From: Lepas anatifera
Taxonomy: Eukaryota; Arthropoda; Thecostraca; Lepadidae
Direction: 5' to 3'
DNA: 64,000 nucleotides
Assembly (NCBI GenBank): GCA_034440635.1
Contig: JAOTON010002114.1
Span: 1-64,000, forward strand
The position numbers and the translations under genes were made by a program. How positions within the stretch are numbered: position 1 is the first letter of the stretch; each line of letters opens with the position of its first letter. The notes below the pieces were generated by a model. That model was given only the letters and a program-made list of their open reading frames with translations. It was not told where the DNA came from and ran no database searches. Below are positions 27,991 to 39,365 of the stretch, piece after piece.

Positions 27991-28345
27991 CCATACGTTG
28001 ACCCTGTCGATTGTGGCGGAAACTAAACGCAGGACGAAAGGCGTGCGAGCCTGCATTTGTGCCCGATCCAAAGTCCTATTTGGGCGGAATGCATTGGAAG
28101 CGACCGTGTGGTGGTGGGTAGTTGCGCGTGGCGCGGACGGCGCGACCGCCCCCGCGCGGACGGACGCCCGCCGCGGCGCAGCGCCGGCCGTCATCAGTCT
28201 CAGCGTCGGAGCCGACGGGGTAGCCGCGCGCCGCCGCCGCCTGTGTCGATGCCGACGAGTCTGGAGCTGCCGCTGAGGACACTCGGTGGGGAGTGAGTGG
28301 TGGCACGCGGCGGCAGCTGTCGGGGGGTGGACCGTGTCCGACACC
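27991..28345. other. CpG-rich island, possible promoter
   Basis: Very CpG-dense (for example CGCGTGGCGCGGACGGCGCG near 28125) compared with flanks. All frames are open because of base composition. The downstream ATGACCAGCTCAGAACCCGA at about 28357 opens only a 12-codon frame before TAG. Direction is unknown. Confidence 0.35.
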
Positions 28346-28646
28346 CCAGCTGAGCGATGACCAGCTCAGAACCCGAACAGAAGGGCCGAGTATAGGACAT
28401 AATATTTACGCCGTTGGAAGAGTAAGTACCGGATCCAGGTTGAATGTGCTGGAGGTGTGTTGTAGGTGACTGTCGGTACGGTACGACTACGAGCTGGCTA
28501 TGGCAACTGCACGGCTGGTGCAAGACTGGAGGCTGCAGTACATCAACCACAATATACTGCTACTTGACTCAATAAAATTAACAAAACAAAGCCAAGCGGC
28601 TGGTACGCTTCGGAGCTTCAAAACCCCACGAATTTAACAATATTGG

Positions 28647-28647
<1 letters not shown>

Positions 28648-28716
<69 letters not shown>
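28648..28716. repeat. (AT)n microsatellite
   Basis: About 66 bp of alternating AT. Confidence 0.97.
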
Positions 28717-28717
<1 letters not shown>

Positions 28718-28844
28718 TTTATTTCTAGCATTTGAAGTGTAACTTTCAGGTCCAGTTCTGATTTCGTTTCATAGCGGTAAATAATCCTTCCCTCAAAATA
28801 TGTTTCCAATGTAAGCAAGTCAAAGGTTTGAAATACTTAATTAA

Positions 28845-28846
<2 letters not shown>

Positions 28847-28886
<40 letters not shown>
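28847..28886. repeat. (AT)n microsatellite
   Basis: About 38 bp of alternating AT ending at GGCACTGGGGC. Confidence 0.97.
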
Positions 28887-28888
<2 letters not shown>

Positions 28889-29220
28889 CACTGGGGCTTA
28901 AATGTAATGAAAAAACACAAAAGAAAGGCTGGATAGATATCAAATAATGCAAGACAAAAGCACTCACACAAGCATGGTAGATCAAACACAATTTCATTTT
29001 ATTTTGTTCTCACATATTTCAACGTCACGGGACTCATCTATTACAATGGACAGCGGGCCCAGGTCAAGGACCTGGTGGACTAAGGTGCAGCACACAGCTG
29101 CACTCATGCACATTCACTCACAGGCGAACACATTCCAAGATAGCACGCGCAGTGGAGAGGGGTCTGGCGTCAACGTGCAGTGGAGGGCGTCCTAAAGTGC
29201 CCCCGAGATCTCTAAAACCA
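28887..29220 (-). mobile_element. Possible Penelope-type retroelement fragment
   Basis: The minus strand reads AGATGAGTCCCGTGACGTTG then AAATATGTGAG near 29010-29040, like the hammerhead-like region near ends of Penelope-type elements. The core is degenerate. No RT frame is present. Confidence 0.35.
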
Positions 29221-29225
29221 AAAGG

Positions 29226-30310
29226 GTTAGAAAACACCCATTGGGGTATGTTGGGGTAATAGTGATCTATATTATAGCCAATTTTCATTGACCTAAGTCA
29301 ATATCTTCAATACCAAACGAGGCTGTTAAAGTCAAATCTGAGCCGTGCTGGAGACCTATTAGGAAATACCACGATCATGCGGAAAAAAGTCAGGAATACA
29401 CCAAAAGCGGACTAAGGTCATCTACAGGAGGTCCCACATAATGTTTCCTGAAAGTTTGAGGTCAAGGTCATTCAAGGTCACTGACCTATGTCGTAACAAT
29501 ATGAAATATTCTAAAAAATGTATAGCATAATTGGTACCATAGCAGCCTATGGGCGGGAAATGAGGGCTTGACCTTTTAAGGGAATGTGGGACCTTTATAA
29601 CGTGATTTTAACTGGGATAGCCAAGTTGTAAAGCAAGTCGGAAAACCCGGTACTCTATATATCATTTGCCTTCGAACTCAATATTCCCGTAGAAAAAAGC
29701 TGAAACCTACCCGAAATGTACCTCCATGTAGTACCTCTCGCCAGGCGGCAACTGTTGTAAGCTGCTGGTGTGCCGACATATGCTAACGTCACGATGAGCA
29801 TCAGCCAATCGAAGCCCTTGAAGTGTTTCGAGTATGGTAGTGGTTGCCAGATCATGACACCATCCACAGGCAGATGTTAATTTCTTTTCCTAGAGGAGTA
29901 TTTTAGAAATCAAAATATTGAGCTTATTGTACATTTTTCAGAGAAATCATGAGTGGTTTCATTGTTTTTGGCTAAAATTACGCCTAATTACACTAAATTC
30001 CAGGATTCGACCGAGGTGCCACATTCCCTTTAAAACATATTTGCCCTTGACTTGCGACCTTGACGTTGGTACTGAGTAGCCTTTACTATTGTCATTGCAT
30101 AGCATACGTAATACTGAATAATTCCCTCTTTCGGAGCACTGGGATCGATGGCCTTGACATGCGACCCTTGACATTGATCTTTATGTGGGGTGACCTTGAC
30201 ACATAACTCGATTATATGCCGTTATCACGTCACCACTCGGTCCACAGTGCAGGTGAACTGACGCGACCGCGCAATTGCGACGGTCTCAAAATATAGGTCT
30301 GACTTAAGTA
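29226..30310 (+). repeat. Dispersed repeat E, copy 1, split by a MITE
   Basis: It shares blocks with 53.5-54.1 kb in the same order: GTCAAGGTCATTCAAGGTCA, a short tract with GACCTATG, then after the MITE GACCTTGACACATAACTCG and CACTCGGTCCACAGTGCAGG. TTAA-MITE copy 5 (29580-30029) sits inside. It is non-coding and likely an old transposon. Confidence 0.75.
29580..30029 (-). mobile_element. TTAA-MITE copy 5
   Basis: A 450-bp reverse copy with GGGAATGTGGGACC at left and GGTGCCACATTCCCT at right, TTAA on both sides. Confidence 0.93.
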
Positions 30311-31215
30311 GTGTTTTCCGGTGGCGAACGGTTCCCCGGCCACCTCGGAAAAATAGGTGGGGGCGCGTTAGGATCCCCCTCCACTGCGCGTGTTATATCT
30401 CGCGCCTATTGAAGGCTCCTCTCTCCTCCACTGAGTAGATGCCTCCGGAGATTTAGTTTGGGGCTGAAGAGAGAGCCGTCCCGAACCGCGGTGACTGCCC
30501 GCTGAGCGCTGCTGCCTCTCCGTATCTGCTCCCAGACTCAGATGCTATGTGATGAAGGCATACGTTTCCGTCCTGGCCAGCTGTGCCTTCTCTGAAGTCT
30601 CGCATCGCCATCCAATGGCGCATCGAGCCAGCCGCCTCTCCTGTTTAGTCACTCGTGTGATTAGACATGAGGGGGGGTGCATTAGACACAGGAAGAGGTG
30701 TGTTTCAAGCTCACGTGTAGGCAACCATCCTAGGTTATGTACTGCGTCGCTGACGCGGTCACGCTTGCTACGACCGGTAAACACACACGCGCGGCGCAGT
30801 TTAAAGGCTCTCTCTCTGCGTTCTATGCACATGTTGAACGGTGCAAATTGTTACAAAATGGTTCTAGTTTTCATCGTTCTAAGTTACATCCCCTTTCAGT
30901 GCAGACATCGTTCTATCAGAAGTCACCACAACTTAATTTCAACGATTTTTGCTCCAAAGCTTTGTGGTCTGACCATCATTTAGGTAGTTTCCGTTAGTTT
31001 TTTTTGTATTGCTGTCTTCCTGCCCGGCTATGTTTGTGGTGTCACATTCGGGTCGTCGGTCGCCTTTTTGTTCTACATGGCTCGCTATTTCAGACCGGTC
31101 CTTTTCTCCCATTTCTGTTGTCCAGTGGTGCTCGTTTCAAGACATCGCCTCGTCTTGTCAATATTTACCGGCGGAGCATGGTGCTTTATACACACGTGTT
31201 TTTTGGCTGATTTTT
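30311..31215. other. Intergenic, nothing recognised
   Basis: A 144-codon frame at 30549 crosses a sharp composition change and has no motif. I treat it as chance. Confidence 0.3.
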
Positions 31216-31611
31216 CCATAGAGATCTACTATAACTAGGGATGACACAACTGTGTGTGGATTCCAAAATTGAACGTTTCGTTAGTACAAATCTGAACCAC
31301 TGCGGGGAAGCTCGTGACTGTTTACTGAAATACCCCTCTGCTAATGGTGTTCAATTTAATTTAATTCACACAATTCAACAATTGGTTGTCATGACAACGA
31401 TCTAATGTGCCGCGAATCCTCGCAATGAATAATGACTTTTTCTGCAAAAAGTATTTAGTCGTGAGCTAATTCAAGAAGCTCTTGTTGACATTATCACCTG
31501 ATTCTCCAATTAACCTGGCCAATATTTGTACTAACAAAACTTTCAATTTTGTCGTCCGGGTATTGCCGTTTTGTACAGGATGTCCTCTCTAGTTATAGTA
31601 GATCTCTATGG
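31216..31611. mobile_element. TIR element, 396 bp, non-autonomous
   Basis: Both ends begin CCATAGAGATCTACTATAAC followed by TAG, 23 bp identical as inverted repeats, with weaker similarity out to about 80 bp (TTAGTACAAAT on both arms). The flanks share an ATTTTT run, but the exact duplication is unclear, so the superfamily is not assigned. Confidence 0.85.
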
Positions 31612-32366
31612 AATTTTTCAGTCTGTGATTTTACCTGTGTAGGCATGGGGCTGAGAGTAAGTTAGTGTAGAAGACAAACTAAAGGTTGAATGTCTTACAC
31701 TTGTTTAACTGCTCCGCAACGCCTTTACTGTATGGCAGTATTATTCTTGCGTTCGGTTTGCTTTCGTTTCTGTGTTTTTTCCCTTGGTTTCATGTAGGGT
31801 ACTGTTTTGTAGCCAGTCTGGGCAGGTATTATAGTATGTTTCTGTTTGGCTTCATATTCATTTTGCTGTACATTATTTATAGTTGATGCCGAATGTTTAG
31901 CTCAGATGTGATCGGATTTGAAGTTTGGGCGGAGGCCCGTGTTGTCGACTTCTTGTGCACTAGTGTTACAGAGAAAATCATATTCACTATCTGACGCACA
32001 CTGAACGCATTCGTACATATTTTTGTGCCATGACTTTGCCTGATTATAATGGAGAGATTTGGTAATAAACAAGAGTAAATCGATAAAGCGTGTGGGGGAC
32101 CAATATGCTCCAGTGTCCGAAAATCGCCCCAGCGTTGGGCATTAAGAGGTAATTATCACATCCTGTTCGAGAGGTAAACCCGCCAATACCAGGCCTCAGA
32201 CGATGATTGGTCGATCAACGGGCCTAAATGTGCTTAGAAATTGTGTTTTAAATATATTTGTGAAAACCGGAGGATTGACTGACTTTTTCTACCCGCAGGG
32301 TCTGTAAACCATTGATTTCGCGAGAAATCCCCAGATTAGCAATATGTTTTAAATAAGCTTAGGAGC
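31612..32366. other. Intergenic, nothing recognised
   Basis: A T-rich 66-codon hydrophobic frame at 31686 is composition-driven. Confidence 0.3.
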
Positions 32367-32651
32367 CACAGGCAGACGCAGGATTTCTGATCGGCAGGCA
32401 CATGGTCGAGCGGCGCCAGTCTGACCAAGGGGTCGCCACTTTTGGGAGGAAAAATATATCAGGTAAGCGTCAAATCCCATCGCAGGGACGCCAATATTCG
32501 CATTTTGGGGAGGGGGCGAGAAGCGACATTTCAGGGGGTGCCATCAAATTTTCCATAGAGGCCACAGAGGGGAACGGGATGCCGTGACTATTTCAGGAGG
32601 CGCCGAGGGTCGATCGGGGACAAATGCGCCCTTTCCCTTGATCCGTCTATG
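32367..32651 (-). mobile_element. hAT-type MITE, reverse copy
   Basis: Left CACAGGCAGACGCAGGATT and right CTTGATCCGTCTATG, with interior phrases CGACATTTCAGGGGGTGCCA and GGCGCCGAGGGTCGATCGGG in reverse orientation of the 17.2-kb family. No duplication is clear. Confidence 0.75.
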
Positions 32652-32902
32652 TAGCTTAATGTTTTGAGGGCAAAATCACGTTTTTCAGTGGATTCAGAGT
32701 GCTGAAACAGACCGAAACTTCAGAAAAGGCCGAAACTTCAGCGACGGGAATATTGTTACAGTAGGACGAGAGGCGGCTGCGTCCCCTGTTCCTACGCCTG
32801 TGGGATTATTCAGCCTTTTTTGGCCTATGGGTCATTTTGAGAGAAAACCTTTTCTTTAAACATGAGCACCAGAATTGAAAAAAAAACTGTAAGGCTTTGC
32901 TC

Positions 32903-33096
32903 CACTGGCGGATCCATTGGTGGCCCAAAGCCCTGTTCCCCTCCAAAGCCTAAACTAGTATCTTTTAACCCCCAAAAGGAACCAATTCTAGCCGTTTGCT
33001 TTAAAAATGCCATGTTTTCGCGATTTACTCTCAATTTAGCCCCTCCCCCATACGTTGGTTTGGCCCCTCCAAAAGCTGCTCCTGGATCCGCCAATG
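32903..33096. mobile_element. hAT-type MITE, 194 bp
   Basis: Ends CACTGGCGGATCCATTGG and CTCCTGGATCCGCCAATG are inverted. Flanks CTTTGCTC and CTTTACCC share 6 of 8 bases. Confidence 0.75.
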
Positions 33097-33651
33097 CTTT
33101 ACCCCCTTGGTAATTGAAAAGAAACTTTCAACAATAACTTACCCAAGGTCAGCATCTTGCTGAGGCTGGCTGGTCAGAAACCTTCACCACGAAAAAGTAC
33201 CAGATCACCAGCGCTTAATGTCGTTTAGTATCAACAACAAAAGCAAACAATATCCCAATACACTAGTGTTGTCAAGCTACTGGAAGCAGAACTAGCAGGA
33301 AGTAAAATCCAAGGTCGTTTGAAAGGCACTGGATTCCAAGAAAAAGTTTTGCACTTTGAAACCTAAAGCAAAAGTTAAAGGTGAGTTAGGAATATCGCAA
33401 TGGAAAAATATCAAAACCAATTTGGAGTACAGACCCTATTTCATTATATACTCACGTATTACAAAACATGTTTTGACGCCTCTATATTCTCGTTTACGTT
33501 ATTGGTCGTAAAATCTAAAAAATAAGAATATTCATAAATAATTTCGCGAATAAAGTATAAAAAGAAAGCCGTGCTGCTCCCAAAAGCAGGGTGTTGACAG
33601 AGGCCAAAAAACGGTCAGATTTCTAACCTAAAAATATCATGAGGTAGGAAC
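33097..33651. other. Intergenic, nothing recognised
   Basis: AT-rich. A TATAAAAAG near 33557 has no supported gene after it. Confidence 0.3.
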
Positions 33652-33862
33652 TTGGCGGTGTCGGTTAGTCTCGGAGTCGTGGCTCTTGGCGGTGTCGGTT
33701 GGTCCCGGAGTCGTGGCTCTTGGCGGTGTCGGTTGGTCCCGGAGTCGTGGCTCCTGGCAGTGTCGTTTGGTCCCGGAGTCGTGGCTCTTGGCAGTGTCGG
33801 TTGGCTCCGAAGTCGTGGCGCGTCTTGGGGCGCGTCTTGGCGGTGTCGGTTGGTCTCGAAAT
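33652..33862. repeat. 34-bp minisatellite, about six copies
   Basis: Unit TTGGCGGTGTCGGTTGGTCC plus CGGAGTCGTGGCTC. Because 34 is not a multiple of three, all frames rotate, which explains the overlapping open frames on both strands. Confidence 0.92.
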
Positions 33863-35368
33863 CGAGCAGACTGGTGCGGAACTCCGCTCTCTATTTGCTT
33901 TCCTTGAACGCGTCATTTCCCGGAATCTATGCAGCGCTGTTGTCTGAACAATTTTCTGATGAACGGCGAGGTGGATGAAGATGTAGACGACAAAGAAAAG
34001 AAAGTGATTGGCTTTTAAGTCCCGGGTAATTGGCTTTGCACGGATAATTGGCTTTTAAGACACGGATAATTCCATTCTTGTCTCTTTTAACGTGTGAGGC
34101 TGCTTTCCAAGACATATTTCACTTTTATCTTGCTAACTCTCAGCGTCTGCATTACGTTAAATTTAACATGCTTTTTTCATGTGTGCATGCCTTCTTTGAA
34201 CATCAACAAATACAGGCACATGCAAAGTTGGAGCAATGGTGCGCAAAGATAAAAACGGGCAACAACTCCCAATATGTCGAATATTAAATTCAACTGAAAA
34301 TTGGGAATGTGGCACCATCAGCCTACTCAGAGTGGGATTGAATTTTTAATACATGGGAAACTAGCTTTCAGGTGAGATGGATGCTATGTAGGCTGATTTT
34401 CTTACTTAAAGTATTCTTACGGGAAAAACTTTCTCCACCAACGCAAATGTTTGATTTAAAATAGCTGCACCTACGGGCGTGGAGCAAGAAGAATGATGGG
34501 GAATGCGTCCTCACTACTGGCGAATCTGGGTGAAGTTCTCTCCCAAAATTATGTTACTCAACTGAAATTTCATTAATTTTCCCACCTTAAGCAGCGTGGA
34601 CCTGCCTAAATGTGCCGGTGAAGTGCATCGTGGTAGCATTTTGGGCAGCTAATATTCTAAAAATTAGCCTCGCACCCCCATACTCAGTCATCACCAGTCC
34701 GGGGCCCATAATCCCAGAACAAATTGTCTGGCGACGCTACTGGTTGCATCCCTTCCCATGTCTTTCACACCCTAAGAAAATATTGGATTTTCGCGTGATA
34801 AGGGCCCTCTCCAGCCCCATTGCCCTTCCACCAGCCTACCACCTTCCCTCGTCAGTCTTCCGCCTTCTATCGTCAGCCAATTCCCCCTCCGAAACGAATA
34901 TCCTGGGTGCGCGCGTGTTATGGCCCAATTGCACATGCTACGCGCACGCATTTTGCTAGTTTGGACCCCTTTCAAACCTACATGCTTAAGGTGACGTTGG
35001 TATTTGTGATTATAAATGTATAAACTTGCTTCAATAGCTAGTTGAAATGTAAGATCAGTTCTGATATATTAAGAAAAATAAAAATATTTAAAATAATTAC
35101 TTTGGGTCCAATGATAGCCTGGTTTAGCTAAACTCACTATTTGTATTCGAATTCAATGATGGCGCTGCCAGGCAGCAAAGTAGGTTTTATATGGCAGCAT
35201 GATAAGCTACTACATCATGACGTCACGCCGATGTGGAGGTTTTTCTACCTCCTGCTGAGGAAAATTAAATAAGACTTAATATTGGCCTTATTAGCCATTT
35301 TTTCTGCAGATATGGGATTAAATTTATTATCTTCAATAAAGCTATTCCTAAAACCATTCCAGGTTAAA
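33863..35368. other. Intergenic, nothing recognised
   Basis: A fragment AATTGGGAATGTGGCACC near 34300 matches only the outer MITE end. The rest is unique-looking. Confidence 0.3.
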
Positions 35369-35398
35369 ATTGTGTTATTTCCTTTGAAATAACACAAT
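35369..35398. other. Perfect 13-bp hairpin
   Basis: ATTGTGTTATTTC and GAAATAACACAAT are separated by CTTT. The role is unknown. It could be a terminator-like stem or a remnant of a small inverted repeat. Confidence 0.7.
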
Positions 35399-35481
35399 GT
35401 AACCTTGCTTTCTTCGGAGTTTATTCAGAATTCCACATTTGCTGTTTTAACCCGCGCCCCACCTGGGGTCCAGCGCCACCT

Positions 35482-36452
35482 TCGCCCCACGGGGGCATCG
35501 ATGGCCCCCCTCTAACTCCGAAAATATGGGCGTTAGCGCAAATCTGCAAAATGCAATAGAAAGCTCGCGTGAATTCAGTAAGAAATTACTTTGCATGTTT
35601 TAGTGCTCAGGTCAATGGTTTGACCTCCAGAGGTCAAATTAGGTCAAGATCGGCTATTTTCACTCAAATATGCAATGCTTAAGAAAACTGGGCATAACTC
35701 TTATGCCATTAGAGCTATTGAGATCTGGTAAAGTTCAGTCTTTTTTCCGCTATGTGAAACGTTAAGACCTCCCGCCAGTGGTTTGACCTCCAGAGGTCAC
35801 CTCATGACCTAAGATGACCTGAGGTCACGAAAGGTCAGAAAGTGACCTTGCCGTATATCAAATGAAAGCCAGTGACAAGACAAACACGATGGTGTTTGTT
35901 TCAGCGCTCTAGCTTAATTAGGTCAAAAGTTATTGTCAAAATACTGTTTTTGACCCCTGGTGACCTTGGATGACCTTGGAGAGGTCAAAGGGCAAATATG
36001 GCCCTGGAATCCGTGAAAGGGTGTCCAAGAACGCTTTTCTGATCAAGCTGAACATTTTCAATCGCTTTTGTGACTTTTAGATCATAAGACAGCTTTTCCC
36101 CATGCTTTTTCAATGGGAGAGGTCACCTCGTGACCTGACCACAGGGCACGAAATCGAAAAATCCCGGATATACACGTTGTAGACCCTGGAAGGGTCATAA
36201 AGTGTAGGAAGTTTCAAATCGATCGACTTCGAAATGTAGCTCTTACAGAGCTCTAAAGTTGAAGTGAGGTGGCCTTGGTTGACCTCCTCTGGTGACCTGA
36301 CCTTGGGTGACCCGGGGTAAAAAATTTCAGGGATGGTGGGAAAATGATGCAGTGAGAGGTAGAGCTCTCAACCGCGGTGCTGCGGCTCTTCGTTTTTTTG
36401 CTATCCCGGAAAAAAACCTTAGGGGGCCATCGATGGCCCCCGGTGGGGGCGA
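35482..36452. mobile_element. TIR element with TGACCT-rich interior
   Basis: Left TCGCCCCACGGGGGCATCGA and right (reverse complement) TCGCCCCCACCGGGGGCCAT both continue through ATCGATGGCCCCC, forming inverted ends of about 30 bp. The interior is dense in TGACCT/AGGTCA and has no transposase frame. Confidence 0.65.
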
Positions 36453-36895
36453 GGATTAATACCTCACTTCTGAAACGTCCTTTCTGGCAAGCAGCTCCAC
36501 GCAACTGGGTCTGAACGTCACTGGCCATACCTGGGGCTTTACCACGCACTAAATGCTGAGGTCCTCTTGGGCATTGAGGAAAACTTCACGTCTATCAAAT
36601 TTTTCAGTGTTCACCGCTGAACACACCCCCTGACCGCATCAAAACTTGGTCCTTTCATTCTTTGTCACAGTTTCATCCCTGCCCAGCAAGATACGCTGGA
36701 GACTGAAAAACAAAGACCTGAGGAGCGTCGACGCACAAATTGGCTTAATTATCTCCTATATTCTTCCTTAACTTAAAATCTAACGAAAGAAAACCAAATC
36801 GGGACTATATGGGAGCTGCTCCTGAGGCCTCCTGCAGTCATTTTTATATCACTGACACACCTATATACTTCTTCCCTCTCCCGCCAACGCTCATC
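36453..36895. other. Intergenic, nothing recognised
   Basis: No feature seen. Confidence 0.3.
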
Positions 36896-36901
36896 AGCTA
36901 T

Positions 36902-37066
36902 ATTTGTTGGGGTTTTAAGACGCACAACAGCCAAGGCTATACAGCGTCGCCAACTACACATCGTTAGGGGACTTTTGGGGATCAGGTTATACTTGTGCCT
37001 AGAGCCCGGCGGGTCTCGAACCCGGACCTGTGGCTCTGGAGGCAGTCGCCATACCACTGACTCACG
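36902..37066 (-). mobile_element. SINE B, tRNA-derived head with the shared tail
   Basis: The minus strand begins GCGTGAGTCAGTGGTATGGC and has the B box GGGTTCGAGACC. It continues through GTTGGCGACGCTGTATAGCC and ends TGGCTGTTGTGCGTCTTAAA followed by ACCCCAACAAATATA. The 3' part matches SINE A. The head is a different tRNA-like sequence. No duplication was confirmed. Confidence 0.82.
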
Positions 37067-37217
37067 CATTCTGCAACCAGCTCTTACTTTTAATGTTTAT
37101 TCTAGAAAGAGACTCGCGTTTCTACGCTCGTTAAATAATTTGGTGTTACATTTAGAGGCTTTCGAAAGCCTTACAGCGCTCTTTGCTGCCCACTGCAGCA
37201 CCCTTTGTTTGATATCA

Positions 37218-37425
37218 TGGGGTAAGGGGGCCTGGGAGGCGCAGTCAGGTAGCACGCCCGCTCGGCTGGGCCCGAGGCATTCTGTACATGCAGTGTCGCG
37301 GGTTCGAGCGCCACCAGAGGGAGGATCTAGCGCCTTGTCCTGGCTCAAGCCCAGCACACTCCCCTTCCCCGCCCTCTCCGGCGCCACGTGACCTAAGCAG
37401 TTGGTGCATCGTTAGACCCAAAAAC
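37218..37425 (+). mobile_element. SINE C, tRNA-derived head with the shared tail
   Basis: The head CCTGGGAGGCGCAGTCAGGT with B box GCGGGTTCGAGCGCC is followed by a middle region. The end is AGCAGTTGGTGCATCGTTAG then ACCCAAAAACTATCATTAT, matching the tails of SINE A and B. Confidence 0.8.
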
Positions 37426-37588
37426 TATCATTATCCTCAAACCCTCAAATGAGCCATTAATTGGGATGCCAGTCCAGTTAGGACGCGATGCGTGCGATAG
37501 GTGTTGAACCCGTGTAGCGGCGCTGGGAAATCGGACACCCACAGGGCTATTCAGTTAAAAAATCCAGGGCCGGCGTGTGGAATGGCGT

Positions 37589-37840
37589 GGGTGTTGACCA
37601 ATCATTCCAGTGGTAGCATCACAGACTGGCGGGTTTTGACCAACCGCTCAAATGGTGGTATCACAGACTGGTGGGTTCTGACCAATCGCTCGAATGGTAA
37701 CATCACAGACTGGCGGGTTTTGACCAATCGCTCGAATGGTAGCATCACAGACTGGTGGGTTCTGAACAACCGCTCGAATGGTGGCATCACAGATTGGTGG
37801 GTTTTGACCAATCCTTCCAGTAGTATCATCCTAGGCTGGG
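37589..37840. repeat. 42-bp minisatellite, six copies
   Basis: The unit encodes, if read, VLTNRSNGSITDWR-like 14-mers on the plus strand. The minus strand is also open. A 42-bp unit preserves any stop-free frame, so openness is not evidence of a protein. Confidence 0.93.
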
Positions 37841-37859
37841 CTTAAGAGCACTAGCAAGT

Positions 37860-38590
37860 TATGCATTCGACATTTTTCCTGGTGACCTTTAAAATTGCAT
37901 GGCAATCTGAACACCCATCCACAGCCGTGGTTATTTCACTGCACAATGCACATGCATGTAGATATTGTATTCCAAAATTGCAATAAGTACAATTATATGA
38001 ACAAAATTTTGTGACTGGATGACAATTCATGCTGGAGGTTCAAACTAGAGGCAGTAGATATTTCGATGTGTGCCCCCAGGATTCGCCCAGATTTTACACG
38101 TACTGAGGCGCGATTTATTGGTTCATTTTGTCAATACCAATTTGGCTAATGACGAAGGCGCGTTCCCGTGAACGATCCAATAAAGAGCGTGGTGATCAGG
38201 AAATAGTCTCTTTTCATGACTGTTTCAAAGTTTCCGAGGTGATCGTAAAACTTTGCGCCTTGCCGTTTCATTTGGACCCGGTTAGACTAAATCAGCCCAT
38301 GGATCAGAACGGGTTGACTAAATGGAATGCCTCCAGTCGCGACTGCTCGTCACACTTGCCCCGAGGCATCTGACGAATCCAGGAAGCCATCTCTCCCCTA
38401 ACGCTGAAGTGGGTCAATTGGCCCCAGACGTCTTAATGAAAATATACTAGTGATTGAGATGGAGGCATGTATTCCAGAATATCCTCAATCGAAGCGAAGC
38501 GAGGCTTTTCATATTCGCTCGTCAAGTGGGTACAAAAGGTGATAAGAAGGGTAAAAGTGCCTCAAAAGGTCGAGTAAAAGGACCCACGCA
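37860..38590. other. Intergenic, nothing recognised
   Basis: No motif or splice-bounded frame. Confidence 0.3.
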
Positions 38591-38594
38591 TCAA

Positions 38595-39043
38595 AGGGAA
38601 TGTGGCACCTGTATAATGTGATCTTAATTGAGATAGCCAAGTTGTGAAGCATGTTGGAAAATCCAGTACTCGATACATCATTTGTCTTGAAACTCAAAAT
38701 TTCCATGGAGAAAAGCTAAAACCCTACCTGAAATGTACCCGAAATGTACCCCAGCCAGTTGGCCACAGTTGCCAGCTGTTAGTGTGACGACAGCGTTGAC
38801 GTCACGGTGAGTAATCAGCCAATTGAAGCCCTTGAAGCCTATTGAATATGGTAGTGGTTGCCAGATCATGACGTCATCCACAGGCAGAGGTTGATTTTTC
38901 TTCCTAGAGGAGCATTTTAGAAATCAAAATATTGAGCTCATTGTACATTTTTCAGAGAAATCAGGCACGTTTTCATGATTTTCGGCAAAAAATACCCCTT
39001 ATTACTCGAAATTCCTGGATTCGACCAAGGTGCCACATTCCCT
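38595..39043 (-). mobile_element. TTAA-MITE copy 6
   Basis: A 449-bp reverse copy, AGGGAATGTGGCACC to GGTGCCACATTCCCT, with TCAA at left and TTAA at right. It retains TTGACGTCACGG. Confidence 0.93.
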
Positions 39044-39049
39044 TTAATA

Positions 39050-39365
39050 ATTCACCTAAAACTGACAGACTCACGTAAAATAATACCTGACACACTCTAA
39101 AGCACACAACATAAATCACACCTCTACAGGCCCGAAATGTCACGCAAACAGTGTTTAAAACTAGTGAGGCTGACGCTGTCCCTAAAATCGGTCGCAGGAC
39201 GTTATAACGCGACACAGCAGAACGGAAAAGCCAACGCTTTCCTGCGTTTCTTCTAGCACGCGATGTCCGCAAGTTTCCGACCTGCCTTGACCCACGTACA
39301 TACATAGGCTCCGCACGCTGGAGCATGTTGCTCAGGACAGATGGGTTGCTCACACGCAGCATTCT
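39050..39365 (-). pseudogene. Possible LINE RT C-terminal remnant
   Basis: The minus frame reads LRTSRARRNAGKRWLFRSAV then SRYNVL, the pattern seen at the C-terminus of CR1/Jockey-type RTs (compare LPRVRTEQAKHSSRFRGVEA in the 50.8-kb LINE). No catalytic domain is nearby. The MITE at 38.6-39.0 kb abuts it. Confidence 0.3.

Noticed and set aside
27931..28344. A 137-codon minus frame and overlapping plus frames in the CpG island
   Set aside because: All six frames are open because of GC content. No motif or splice-supported structure was seen.
30549..30983. A 144-codon plus frame
   Set aside because: It runs across a change from GC-rich to AT-rich sequence, has no recognisable domain and no splice signals.
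33652..33978. Overlapping Gly/Val/Ser-rich frames
   Set aside because: They follow from a 34-bp minisatellite that rotates through all frames.
34300..34318. GGGAATGTGGCACC similarity to the TTAA-MITE end
   Set aside because: Only about 14 bp match and no body or opposite end follows.
37501..37845. A 114-codon frame with six 14-residue repeats (TNRSNGSITDW type)
   Set aside because: The 42-bp unit is a multiple of three, so openness is automatic. The opposite strand is equally open and there is no signal peptide or splice context.
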